This document shows positions 44,870 through 55,702 of a stretch of 64,000 bases of DNA, in pieces (position 1 is the stretch's first letter; every line of letters begins with the position of its first letter). The notes beneath the pieces are model-generated. The model ran no database searches and was not told where the DNA came from. It saw only the letters and a program-made list of their open reading frames with translations. Source of the DNA: Platanthera guangdongensis (Eukaryota; Streptophyta; Magnoliopsida; Asparagales; Orchidaceae); the NCBI GenBank assembly GCA_039583875.1, contig CM077149.1, positions 153,266,416 to 153,330,415 of the forward strand, written 5' to 3'. The position numbers and the translations under genes are program-made.

Positions 44870-46602
44870 GTAACGACTTTTCTTCCTAGCCATGTGAAGG
44901 CTTTCGTTTTGGCATATCTTTTGATTCCCCCACCAAGAGGTGGCTGCTTTTGGGAGTCGTTTGGGTGATTCTTGAAATCCCCTTTGTTGTGCATATAGAT
45001 CCGGAAATGGAGTACGGAATAGGCATGCTGTGTGAAGCCCATCTGGACAGGTTGGTCTGGATTGGTGATGTTGCATACGAACCGGAGAAGACTCCGTGAT
45101 AAACGTGTAGTGTACGGAGTCTACGGGTTATACCTGCGAAAAGGAGTAGCAGGAAGTACTGGGGTGGTAGCCCAGGAAAATAGCCATGTGATGTTTTGGG
45201 TCCAACCTGTGAATGAGGCACAGGAAGTACTGGTGGGACCAGAAAAGGCCCTTTTTGTGATGCTTGATGTCATAGGGTGTCCACCTGTGAAGCGAGTCAC
45301 AGGAAGTACTGGTGTGCCCAGGAAAGACCCCTGACATTTGTGCTTGGCGGTGTCCACCTGTGGAGAGAGTCACAGGAAGTACTGGTGTGCCCAGGAAAGA
45401 CCCGCTGTTGCTGTGAGGAAATGGGTATAGTGACATACCCAGGCTTGAATGCCAGGAACAGGATTGGTGAGACCGACCCGCGCCTTTGATATAGCCATGA
45501 GTACGCTGTACTCGGAGAAGGCAAGGCGATTTGAGCAACGGGGGGTGGAGGATCCGACCTGCGCTATGTCCGTCTGACGTGAGACCAAAAGTGCGGTCTG
45601 TTGGAGCGCATAGCAAGAGTCTTCGGTCTGCGCGCCATGACACAACGGGGGGCTACGGGCCATCCCGGTGTCCGAGGACTAACTCCGGCTGCACGTCATG
45701 GAGTAAATGCTCAAGAGATTTACCGTTGGGTGATAACCCTGATACGGTGGTGGGCAAGAGGTTGCTAGAACACCAAGAATGTGCCCTGAGTGCACGGACC
45801 GTTGGGCCGGGTGGCGAACGGTTGTGATGGCTTGTGTGCGTGAAAGCACCTTTTGATGCTATAGCTTGCCATACTTGTGATATGATATGCCTGCAGGGAA
45901 AATACCGCTGCCCCGAGAGAAGGGGTAGGGTCGTTATAATTTGGTCAGCTGAACGCTGACCGTTGCTTTTGTTTGCCACCGTTGGGTGGATTGTCCCTTG
46001 CACAGGTGCTGGAGAGCCGAGCGGGACGCGTAGAGGTTGATGCTCCTGCTGGTGTTGCTGCTGCTGCTACTGTTAGCCCTCGAAGGCTAAGTGTTTTCTT
46101 TTATTGTGGCCGGCCTGCGCGCCAATCTGTTAGGCCACTGTTTGAAAGCTATGTAAGGCCATAAGGCCAACGCTTGTTCATATTGTAAGACAAATGTGGA
46201 GTTTTATGTTTGGACATTCATGAGGAGTTCAAGTAGTTTAGGCTTCCGCTAGAATGCTTGTGATAGGTGCGATGCGCTACTCTGGTATCATCCTGTACCT
46301 TCACCGATTGTTTTGTGGTATATCCTGTGGGGCCCCGGCCGGACCTTCTAGAATATATCATATGAACGGATGGGGTTGTTACATTTTTGGTATCGGTTGT
46401 CTTGGTCTTTCCCTCTCGAAGTCGTGGTTGACTTCTTTTGTGGGGTGACGAGCACGTGTTTGTGCACACCAAAGTCTACGAATGAACTCCTGAATGTCCA
46501 TGATAGGAATGCATTTTTGTATGTTTGAGGAACCTGCGTGTTCCTATTTTGTGTTGTTTGCTTGGGTACGACCGCTAATGTGTGTGTCTTGTCCACCTTT
46601 AG
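44870..46602 (+). other. Putative G2 5' intron spanning the end of the LTR and the PBS
   Basis: GT at 44870, AG at 46601-46602 behind TGTGTGTCTTGTCCACCTTT, 1733 nt. It contains the rest of the LTR and the primer-binding site, so a spliced RNA could serve translation but not reverse transcription. A second acceptor, CCCTTGCACAG|GTG (46006), is in the same frame but leads to a stop at 46162-46164. Confidence 0.5.
46388..46396 (+). promoter_or_regulatory. G2 primer-binding site
   Basis: TGGTATCGG four bases after the LTR. The first seven bases match the tRNA-Met complement used by chromoviruses; the rest has drifted or differs. Confidence 0.6.
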
Positions 46603-47355
46603 GTGACACGGAGTGGAGCTGGGCCGTCTGAGCCCCAGCGTTCTGATGAAAGTACGGCACTAGCCGCGGTGCCTACACCTCCACCGTCTGCGGAACATGT
46701 CCGTTTAGTTGCGGAGGCCTTATTTACCATGATCCAAGGTCAGCCACTTAGGCAGGAGCAAGCGGCTGTGGGGCCAGAACAGGTGGCGGCAAGGCCGGAA
46801 CCTGTCATGGATGTGGTTCCTCGAGCGGCTGAGAAGCAGCTAACACGGTTTATGAGTTTCCATCCGCCTACGTTCTCTGGAGCGGGAACCCCGACGCAGG
46901 CTGAGGATTGGTTATCGCGCGTCAAGCGAGTGATGACGGCGATAGGCACGGCGGAACATCAGAAAGTTACCTTAGCCACCTTCTTGCTTGAAGGAGAAGC
47001 GCGGTTATGGTGGGATGAGATGGAGTTGCATCATTTGGCGGGTCGTCCGTTAACCCAAGTGTCGATGGAAGAATTCTCCCGGCTCTTCCTTACGAAGCAC
47101 CTTCCTGTGGCGCAATGGATAGCCATGGAAAATGACTTCCAACGGTTGACTCAAGGTGAGGGCAGTGTTGACGCGTACCTGCATGAGTTTACTCGCTTGG
47201 GGCGGTATGCGGGTTCGATTTTTGCTGATGAGCAGAGGAAGACGAATCGGTTCTATGAAGGGCTGAGGGACGAGCTGAGGTTCCTTGTGTCCAGTTCTGT
47301 GAACCAAGGCTTCCAAGCGTTGGTTGACACCGCAACCGCGTTGGAAAAGGACATG
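46603..47355 (+). pseudogene. G2 gag, first part, split by G1 inner
   Basis: Open frame of about 250 codons. It has a proline-rich start, then FMSFHPPTFSGAGTPTQAED and WLSRVKRVMTAI, FLLEGEARLWWDEM, and VDAYLHEFTRLGRYAG, all typical of the gypsy gag core. It has no ATG at the front (the first codon is GTG after an acceptor AG). The reading is cut at MKS by the insertion at 47361 and resumes at 55339. Confidence 0.88.
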
Positions 47356-47360
47356 AAGAG

Positions 47361-49372
47361 TGTACAACCCCGTATTCGCCCCTGTATAGTTTTAAGCTTT
47401 TGAGAGATTTTGCACTCTCGGTGGCAAATTCTGGCTCTAGCTCGGAAACATACTAGTAGGGAGGAGGAAAAATCCACCTCCCCCCAGTGGCCCTCTTTTG
47501 GGGGGCGGATGCGGCAAGTTGGCTAACACCATCCCCCGTCCCGATAGGTGTCTGGCGGCCTGGTGGGGCGAGACCGGCCGGGGGCCGGGGTCTCGCCCCT
47601 GCTCCTTCTAGCCTGGCGGCCTGGTGGGGCGAGACCGGCCGGGGGCCGGGGTCTCGCCCCTGCCCCTTCTAGCCTGGCGGCCTGGTGGGGCGAGACCGGC
47701 CGGGGGCCGGGGTCTCGCCCCTGCCCCTTCTAGTCTGGCGGCCTGGTGGGGCGAGACCGGCCGGGGGCCGGGGTCTCGCCCCTGCTCCTTCTAGCCTGGC
47801 GGCCTGGTGGGGCGAGACCGGCCGGGGGCCGGGGTCTCGCCCCTGCCCCTTCTAGCCTGGCGGCCTGGTGGGGCGAGACCGGCCGGGGGCCGGGGTCTCG
47901 CCCCTGCCCCTTCTAGCCTGGCGGCCTGGTGGGGCGAGACCGGCCGGGGGCCGGGGTCTCGCCCCTGCTCCTTCTAGCCTGGCGGCATGGTGGGGCGAGA
48001 CCGGCCGGGGGCCGGGGTCTCGCCCCTGCTCCTTCTAGCCTGGCGGCCTGGTGGGGCGAGACCGGCAGGGGGCCGGGGTCTCGCCCCTGCTCCTTCTAGC
48101 CTGGCGGCCTGGTGGGGCGAGACCGGCCGGGGGCCGGGGTCTCGCCCCTGCTCCTAGCCTGGCGGCCTGGTGGGGCGAGACCGGCCGGGGGCCGGGGTCT
48201 CGCCCCTGCTCCTTCTAGCCTGGCGGCCTGGTGGGGCGAGACCGGCCGGGGGCCGGGGTCTCGCCCCTGCCCCTTCTAGTCTGGCGGCCTGGTGGGGCGA
48301 GACCGGCCGGGGGCCGGGGTCTCGCCCCTGCTCCTTCTAGCCTGGCGGCCTGGTGGGGCGAGACCGGCCGGGGGCCGGGGTCTCGCCCCTGCCCCTTCTA
48401 GCCTGGCGGCCTGGTGGGGCGAGACCGGCCGGGGGCCGGGGTCTCGCCCCTGCCCCTTCTAGCCTGGCGGCCTGGTGGGGCGAGACCGGCCGGGGGCCGG
48501 GGTCTCGCCCCTGCTCCTTCTAGCCTGGCGGCCTGGTGGGGCGAGACCGGCCGGGGGCCGGGGTCTCGCCCCTGCTCCTTCTATCCTGGCGGCCTGGTGG
48601 GGCGAGACCGGCAGGGGGCCGGGGTCTCGCCCCTGCTCCTTCTAGCCTGGCGGCCTGGTGGGGCGAGACCGGCCGGGGGCCGGGGTCTCGCCCCTGCTCC
48701 TAGCCTGGCGGCCTGGTGGGGCGAGACCGGCCGGGGGCCGGGGTCTCGCCCCTGTTCCTTCTAGCATGGCGGCCTGGTGGGGCGAGACCGGCCGAGGGCC
48801 GGAGTCTCGCCCCTGCTCCTTCTAGCCTGGCGGCCTGGTGGGGTGAGACTGGCCGGGGGCCGGGGTCTCGCCCCTGCTCCTTCTAGCCTGGCGGCCTGGT
48901 GGGGCGAGACCGGTCGGAGGTCGCGGTCTCGCCCTTCCCCCCCCCCTGCAGTTTTACCTTCTTGCCCTCGGGGGTAATTCCCTCTTTACCCCCCGGCGTG
49001 GCTGTTTTCTATTGGCCCGAGGTTTTTTGGGTGTAAGGGTATTTCGGTCTTTTTACCCCCAGGACTTGGAAAAACTATAAATAGACCCCCTTGGGTGCCT
49101 TGGAGAGGGGCCTTTCTCAGCTTCCTCCTCCCTTAGCTTCCTCTTGGTAGAGTAGAGAGAGCTCTCCAAGGCGCCCAGCCTAGCCCTTTGGTAAGGGAGG
49201 GGAAGAGCTCAGGTAGCCTTTCGGGTGTGAGGTGGGACCTCCGTGCTAGAGCCGAGGGTCTGTTCATAGTCTCCTAAGTCTCCGGTCTGTGACGTTCTCT
49301 CGAGTGTAGTAGGTGTGAGGTCACCCCTTTCAGGGACCCCGAACTCCACAGAGGTCAATTTTGGCTTCAACA
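47361..49372 (+). repeat. G1 inner 5' LTR
   Basis: 2012 bp. 61-bp array of about 23 units (47550-48930), a C run of 10, and TATAAATA at 49076-49083 followed by the transcribed part. Confidence 0.93.
47550..48930. repeat. 61-bp hairpin array, about 23 units
   Basis: Same unit as in G1 outer, more homogeneous, with GGTGGGG instead of GGCGGGG in most units. Two units lack TTC. The forward frames of about 60-116 codons here are repeats of WRPGGARPAGG and not proteins. Confidence 0.95.
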
Positions 49373-49375
49373 CTT

Positions 49376-49392
49376 TTGGTGCGGTGAGCGTG
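49376..49392 (+). promoter_or_regulatory. G1 putative primer-binding site
   Basis: TTTGGTGCGGTGAGCG follows the LTR within a few bases; the outer copy has TTTGGTGCGGTGATCG. It resembles TTTGGCGCCGT-type sites of Tat/Athila elements but is not an exact match. Confidence 0.45.
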
Positions 49393-49428
49393 GAGAGTGA
49401 CCAGCACAGAAGATCTCAGGAGAGTGTC

Positions 49429-51555
49429 ATGACGGGAGGTCAAGGAGGTAGTGATGATCTCGGCGAGCTCCCCACCCCAGGACCCTTTGTGGGGAGGCAA
49501 GAGTTCATGGCCTCCATCCAGGGCATCATGGAGATGCTGCGAAGCATTGCTCCTCAGGGTGGCAGCTCCACCCCGACCCCCCAGGAGCTGGCTCCCCCCT
49601 CGACGAGTCGACTCCCAGGGGTCTAGGCGAGATGACCCCAGCGGGGGGAGAAGGAAGTGCACTAGGAAGAAGGCCAGGAAAGGAGAGGATGGGAGATGGG
49701 GTCGAGCGAGACCTCACTGGCCGGGAGTTGTTCTCTAGCCCGGCAAGTGCCAACCTCCCAGGCGAGCAGGTTGCGCGAGTGGAGGTGGCGAGACCACCCC
49801 TTAGGGGGTCACCCTTCAGCGAGTTGATCATCTCAGCTCCCGTTCCCGAGGGGTTCAGAGAACCAGACATGACTTACTATACGGGGAAGGATGACCCCGT
49901 CCAGCATCTGCAGTGGTTCGAGGATGCCATCTCCATCAGGCCGATGACGGATGCCTTCAAGTGTCGCATCTTTGCGATCACGTTGAAGGAGAAGACAAGG
50001 GACTGGTTCCATCAACTCCCTCCGAGGTCGATCTATGGGTTCGAGGACTTGAGCCGAAGCTTCCAGCTCCGCTTCTCCACCTCCAAGAAGCGGAAGAGGA
50101 GTCCTGAATCCATCTTCTTGATAAGGCAGGGGCCGAGGAGTCGTTGGCCCACTACGTTGACCGGTTCCAAGAGGAGATCCTGGAGGTCCAGGAGATGCCA
50201 GGGTATGCTCTCCAGATGGCCTTCACCGTTGGGCTGAAGGAGGGCTTCTTCAAGAAGAGCTTGACCCGGAAGGCCCCCTTTCCTTTGAGGAGCTGATGGA
50301 AAGGGCGGCAGAGGAGATAGCCATGGAGGCGGCCAACTCGGTGTTTGTCAAGAAGTTGGCAAAGCTGACAGAGACAGAGGCAAAGGAGCAAGGTGGCTCG
50401 AGGCCTCAGGAGGGAAGAAGGAGAGAGGAGCGGAGAGCTCAGGAGGGTCCGGAACCAGGTTGGAGGCAGCAGGGAGGACCCGCTCAGGGCCCGGGAAGAG
50501 GTTACGCCCATGATGGGGGAAACTTCCATGGGGGCCAAGGAAGGTTCAACTTCCAGAGGCAAGCCCCCAGGCAACTCCTGCCCCCACCACAGCAAGCGAT
50601 GGAGATTGGTCGAAGGGAGAGGAGGAACCGCCAGGGAAGGAGAAGGGTCAGGGTAGAGTTGTCGTACTGTGACTTCCACCAGGTGGAGGGGCACGCCACA
50701 TCTACCTGCCCCGAGTTCCTGGAAGTGAGGGGGGCGAGAGACCCTGCCCAGCTGCAACCACCGGTGCGGGTTGAAGAGGTTCTGCCCAGAGAAGGAGGGG
50801 ATGATGTTTGTGAAGACCGGGTCGATGTCGGACCCCGAGGCGGTATAGCGGTGATCCATGGTGGAGTGGGGATCGAGGCCACTCGGAAGGCAAGCCTCCA
50901 TGTCATGTACCGAAGGAGCGTCGCCTCAACCTCCCAGACACCGCCCCAGGAGGAGAAGGTCACCTTCTCGGTGAAGGACCTGCCGGATCATGAGGATCCG
51001 TTTTGCGATGCACTGGTCATCCAGACGGCCATCGAGGGATACAGCGTCTCCCGAATCTTGGTGGACAACGGGAGCTCTGTCAACGTCGTTTTCAGGAAGG
51101 CGTTTGATGAGATGAAGGTAGAGTCAAGGAGGGTGTTGGCCTCGGACGGACCCCTGTTCGGATTTTCAGGTGAGAGGAAGGAGGTTGAGGGTGGAGTGGG
51201 ACTCCAAGTTAAATTGGGGGGAGTCTCAAGAAACTGCCGGTTCGTCATTGTGGACGCTCCAAGCAGCTATAACGCCATCTTCGGAAGGCCCCTCATCAGC
51301 GCCTTCCGTTGCGTGCCATCTTCCTTCCACCAATGCATCAAGCTCAGCTCCGGAGGGATCCAGGTCAGAGTCAAGGGAGACTCCAGGATGGCAAGACAGT
51401 GTTATGTCACGGCCGTCAACACCATCTCTTGGTTGGCCAAGGCAGAGGAGATGGAGAAGATCATGGAGAGCCTAAGCAGGATGGAAGTGTCAGGAGAGCA
51501 GGATGCGGATGGCGACCACCAGGCCCAGACCCCTGAAGAAGCCTCGTCCCGGTAG
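49429..51555 (+). pseudogene. G1 inner gag-protease, three frameshifts
   Basis: Starts at ATGACGGGAGG. Gag core: YTGKDDPVQHLQWFEDAISI, RDWFHQLPPRSIYGFEDLSR, a Tat-like signature. A zinc knuckle YCDFHQVEGHATSTC (C-x2-H-x4-H-x4-C) lies near 50665-50710. Protease: LVDNGSSVNVVF with D-N-G, and NAIFGRPLI. Compared with the outer copy, single bases are missing near 49600, 50130 and 50275; together they restore the frame. It ends at 51555 with no polymerase. Confidence 0.88.
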
Positions 51556-51762
51556 AGTCCTGTATTTTTCTTATGTTGTATTGAGTCCAGCCCCCGACCA
51601 GCTGAGTCGGGGGGGTCATGTAACTCATCTTTTTCCCCATTTGAGGATGTAAGATTTGGTAAGGACTGATTGAGATGCTTAGTTCTTTTGCTCCGAGACG
51701 GTCCCGCTGCCCAGGCTCTCACTAGCTGGGCAGGGCCGGTGGTACCTCTCGTTGATGCCTAG
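51556..51762 (+). other. G1 inner 3' UTR, before the array
   Basis: Non-coding. 51690-51760 is a diverged copy of the 78-bp unit (GAGACGGTCCCGCTGCCCAG). Confidence 0.6.
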
Positions 51763-53090
51763 TTGTCTCACCTCGAGATGGATTCCGCTGCCAGGCTCTC
51801 ACCTAGCTGGCAGGGCAGGTCGATCTCTCGGAGGGCGGGAAGGTCTCACCTCGAGATGGATTCCGCTGCCAGGCTCTCACCTAGCTGGCAGGGCAGGTTG
51901 ATCTCTCGGAGGGTGGGAAGGTCTCACCTCGAGATGGATTCCGCTGTCAGGCTCTCACCTAGCTGGCAGGGCAGGTTGATCTCTCGGAGGGTGGGAAGGT
52001 CTCACCTCGAGATGGATTCCGCTGTCAGGCTCTCACCTAGCTGGCAGGGCAGGTTGATCTCTCGTGGAAGCCAAGTCCTTTGCCCCGAGATGGATTCCGC
52101 TGTCAGGCTCTCACCTAGCTGGCAGGGCAGGTTGATCTCTCGTGAAGGCCAAGTCCTTTGCTCCGAGATGGATTCCGTTGTCAGGCTCTCACCTAACTGG
52201 CAGGGCAGGTTGATCTCTCGTGGAAGCCAAGTCCTTTGCTCCGAGATGGATTCCGCTATCAGGCTCTCACCTAGCTGGCAGGACAGGTTGATCTCTCGTG
52301 GAAGCCAAGTCCTTTGCCCCGAGATGGATTCCGCTGTCAGGCTCTCACCTAGCTGGCAGGGCAGGTTGATCTCTCGTGGAGGCCAAGTCCTTTGCTCCGA
52401 GATGGATTCCGCTGTCAGGCTCTCACCTAGCTGGCAGGGCAGGTTGATCTCTCGTGGAAGTCAAGTCCTTTGCTCCGAGATGGATTCCGCTGTCAGGCTC
52501 TCACCTAGCTGGCAGGGCAGGTTGATCTCTCGTGGAAGCCAAGTCCTTTGCCCCGAGATGGATTCCGCTGTCAGGCTCTCACCTAGCTGGCAGGGCAGGT
52601 TGATCTCTCGTGGAAGTCAAGTCCTTTGCTCCGAGATGGATTCTGCTGTCAGGCTCTCACCTAGCTGGCAGGGCAGGTTGATCTCTCGTGGAAGCCAAGT
52701 CCTTTGCCCCGAGATGGATTCCGCTGTCAGGCTCTCACCTAGCTGGCAGGGCAGGTTGATCTCTCATGGAAGCCAAGTCCTTTGCTCCGAGATGGATTCC
52801 GCTGTCAGGCTCTCACCTAGCTGGCAGGGCAGGTTGATCTCTCGTGGAAGCCAAGTCCTTTGCTCCGAGATGGATTCCGCTGTCAGGCTCTCACCTAGCT
52901 GGCAGGGCAGGTTGATCTCTCGTGGAAGCCAAGTCCTTTGCCCCGAGATGGATTCCGCTGTCAGGCTCTCACCTAGCTGGTAGGGCAGGTTGATCTCTCG
53001 TGGAAGCCAAGTCCTTTGCTCCGAGATGGATTCCGCTGTCAGGCTCTGACCTAGCTGGCAGGGCTGGTTGATCTCTCGTGGGAACCAAGT
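51763..53090. repeat. 78-bp tandem array, 17 units, in the G1 3' UTR
   Basis: GATGGATTCC recurs with exactly 78-bp spacing from 51778 to 53026, with no indels. Units hold TGCCAG/TGTCAG...CTGGCA and CGAGAT...ATCTCTCG inverted pairs. The first four units have a GGAGGGTGGGAAGGTCTCACC version of the linker; the rest have TGGAAGCCAAGTCCTTTGCYCC. Because 78 is a multiple of three, a 406-codon frame stays open, but it is only the repeat. Confidence 0.95.
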
Positions 53091-53228
53091 TTGTTACCCA
53101 GAGAAGCTCTCGCCACCTAGGCTCTCATAGCTGGCGTGGCAGGTTGACTCCCTGGAGAGGCGTGCAAGGAAATTGCACTCGGCGAATACGTTGGTTGGAC
53201 ATTTCTTTCCGAGTTTGTGCCAACCTCG

Positions 53229-53244
53229 AAAAGAGCGGGGATTG
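53229..53244 (+). promoter_or_regulatory. G1 inner polypurine tract
   Basis: AAAAGAGCGGGGATTG immediately before the 3' LTR; primes plus-strand DNA in this class. Confidence 0.75.
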
Positions 53245-55333
53245 TGTACAACCCCGTATTCGCCCCTGTATAGTTTTAAGCTTTTGGGAGATTTTGCACT
53301 CTCGGTGGCCAATTCTGGCTCTAGCTCGGAAACATACTAGTAGGGAGGAGGAAAAATCCACCTCCCCCCAGTGGCCCTCTTTTGGGGGGCGAATGCGGCA
53401 AGTTGGCTAACACCATCCCCCGTCCCGATAGGTGTCTGGCGGCCTGGTGGGGCGAGACCGGCCGGGGGCCGGGGTCTCGCCCCTGCTCCTTCTAGCCTGG
53501 CGGCCTGGTGGGGCGAGACCGGCCGGGGGCCGGGGTCTCGCCCCTGCCCCTTCTAGCCTGGCGGCCTGGTGGGGCGAGACCGGCCGGGGGCCGGGTCTCG
53601 CCCCTGCCCCTTCTAGTCTGGCGGCCTGGTGGGGCGAGACCGGCCGGGGGCCGGGGTCTCGCCCCTGCTCCTTCTAGCCTGGCGGCCTGGTGGGGCGAGA
53701 CCGGCCGGGGGCCAGGGTCTCGCCCCTGCCCCTTCTAGCCTGGCGGCCTGGTGGGGCGAGACCGGCCGGGGGCCGGGGTCTCGCCCCTGCCCCTTCTAGC
53801 CTGGCGGCCTGGTGGGGCGAGACCGGCCGGGGGCCGGGGTCTCGCCCCTGCTCCTTCTAGCCTGGCGGCCTGGTGGGGCGAGACCGGCCGGGGGCCGGGG
53901 TCTCGCCCCTGCTCCTTCTAGCCTGGCGGCCTGGTGGGGCGAGACCGGCAGGGGGCCGGGGTCTCGCCCCTGCTCCTTCTAGCCTGGCGGCCTGGTGGGG
54001 CGAGACCGGCCGGGGGCCGGGGTCTCGCCCCTGCTCCTAGCCTGGCGGCCTGGTGGGGCGAGACCGGCCGGGGGCCGGGGTCTCGCCCCTGCTCCTTCTA
54101 GCCTGGCAGCCTGGTGGGGCGAGACCGGCCGGGGGCCGGGGTCTCGCCCCTGCCCCTTCTAGCCTGGCGGCCTGGTGGGGCGAGACCGGCCGGGGGCCGG
54201 GGTCTCGCCCTGCCCCTTCTAGTCTGGCGGCCTGGTGGGGCGAGACCGGCCGGGGGCCGGGGTCTCGCCCCTGCTCCTTCTAGCCTGGCGGCCTGGTGGG
54301 GCGAGACCGGCCGGGGGCCGGGGTCTCGCCCCTGCCCCTTCTAGCCTGGCGGCCTGGTGGGGCGAGACCGGCCGGGGGCCGGGGTCTCGCCCCTGCCCCT
54401 TCTAGCCTGGCGGCCTGGTGGGGCGAGACCGGCCGGGGGCCGGGGTCTCGCCCCTGCTCCTTCTAGCCTGGCGGCCTGGTGGGGCGAGACCGGCCGGGGG
54501 CCGGGGTCTCGCCCCTGCTCCTTCTAGTCTGGCGGCCTGGTGGGGCGAGACCGGCAGGTGGTCGGGGTCTCGCCCCTGCTCCTTCTAGCCTGGCGGCCTG
54601 GTGGGGCGAGACCGGCCGGGGGCCGGGGTCTCGCCCTGCTCCTAGCCTGGCGGCCTGGTGGGGCGAGACCGGCCGGGGGCCGGGGTCTCGCCCCTGCTCC
54701 TTCTAGCATGGCGGCCTGGTGGGGCGAGACCGGCCGAGGGCCGGAGTCTCGCCCCTGCTCCTTCTAGCCTGGCGGCCTGGTGGGGTGAGACCGACCGGGG
54801 CCGGGGTCTCGCCCCTGCTCCTTCTAGCCTGGCGGCCTGGTGGGGCGAGACCGGTCGGAGGTCGCGGTCTCGCCCTTCCCCCCCCCCCCCCCCCCCCCCC
54901 CCCCCTGCAGTTTTACCTTCTTGCCCTCGGGGGTAATTCCCTCTTTACCCCCCGGCGTGGCTGTTTTCTATTGGCCCGAGGTTTTTTGGGTGTAAGGGTA
55001 TTTCGGTCTTTTTACCCCCAGGACTTGGAAACACTATAAATAGACCCCCTTGGGTGCCTTGGAGAGGGGCCTTTCTTAGCTTCCTCCTCCCTTAGCTTCC
55101 TCTTGGTAGAGTAGAGAGAGAGCTCTCCAAGGCGCCCAGCTTAGCCCTTTGGTAAGGGAGGGGAAGAGCTCAGGTAGCCTTTCGGGTGTGAGGTGGGACC
55201 TCCGTGCTAGAGCCGAGGGTCTGTTCATAGTCTCCTAAGTCTTCGGTCTGTGACGTTCTCTCGAGTGTAGTAGGTGTGAGGTCACCCCTTTCAGGGACCC
55301 CGAACTCCACAGAGGTCAATTTTGGCTTCAACA
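53245..55333 (+). repeat. G1 inner 3' LTR
   Basis: 2089 bp, matching the 5' LTR with few substitutions outside the arrays. The array has about 24 units, and the C run after it is 28 long (54878-54905) instead of 10. Confidence 0.93.
53432..54870. repeat. 61-bp hairpin array, about 24 units
   Basis: Same unit as in the 5' LTR, with small deletions in five or so units. Unit order and variants largely follow the 5' LTR array, with about one unit more. Confidence 0.95.
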
Positions 55334-55338
55334 AAGAG

Positions 55339-55702
55339 GGTGCAAGGGAAGAGAGCTTTGGCTGTGTCGCAACCAGAGTGGAAGGCGCCCCGATCAAGAA
55401 AATCATTGTATAAGAAGAGATGGGGTAAGAAGTCCAAGCCTAGTGGACAAGCTCCTTCATCAGTTGCATCGGGAGCAACATCAGGGCAACCTCCAAGCCA
55501 GACACTCGTACCTGCTTTAATTGTGGTAGGATGGGGCATATTGCGCGAGATTGTCGGATGCAGCCGAAAAGTGAAAAGAAGGCGGGAGCATTTTATGCGG
55601 AAAAAGGAAAGGCGGTGGTGGATTCTTCTGCCTCGCAGGCGCAACCCCGGGTCTACAATCTTGGCCTACAAGAGGCCATCAAGCAGAGTGATGTGGTCAC
55701 AG
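55339..55702 (+). pseudogene. G2 gag, second part, with zinc knuckle
   Basis: The gag frame resumes after the AAGAG duplication (KRVQGKRALAVSQPEWKAPR). After one frameshift near 55505 it has CFNCGRMGHIARDC, a perfect C-x2-C-x4-H-x4-C knuckle. It continues as LQEAIKQSDVVTG to a GT donor at 55703. Confidence 0.85.

Larger units (their letters stand above)
43946..46383 (+). repeat. G2 5' LTR
   Basis: It starts TGTAACAGCCCAAAG and ends GATGGGGTTGTTACA. U3 begins with a dyad array (43975-44570). A second, degenerate tandem array with CAGGAAGTACT near 45159, 45229, 45308 and 45380 lies in the middle. An ATG at 44846 may be the gag start. Confidence 0.93.
47361..55333 (+). mobile_element. G1 inner: Tat-like gag-protease-only element inside the G2 gag
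   Basis: LTRs 47361-49372 and 53245-55333 (TGTACAACCCC...GGCTTCAACA). Perfect AAGAG duplication at 47356-47360 and 55334-55338. The internal part is a leader, gag-protease (49429-51555), a 17-unit 78-bp tandem array in the 3' UTR (51763-53090), and the purine tract AAAAGAGCGGGGATTG before the 3' LTR. No RT, RNase H or integrase, so it is non-autonomous by structure. It belongs to the same family as G1 outer. Confidence 0.95.

Noticed and set aside
45128..46472. LTR frames of 60-170 codons repeated at 60458-61793
   Set aside because: They are in both G2 LTRs and on several strands at once. They are shadows of the LTR sequence, except the short exon candidate at 44846.
47550..48930. CRISPR-like regular repeats
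   Set aside because: Units are head-to-tail with no unique spacers, in a plant LTR, with no cas genes.
51763..52983. 406-codon open reading frame of 26-residue repeats
   Set aside because: It is the 78-bp tandem DNA repeat read in one frame. It lies in the 3' UTR of G1 inner, has no start context and resembles no protein.
47487..54936. Many frames of WRPGGARPAGGRGLAPAPSS type
   Set aside because: They are translations of the 61-bp GC-rich LTR array, open only because of composition and period.
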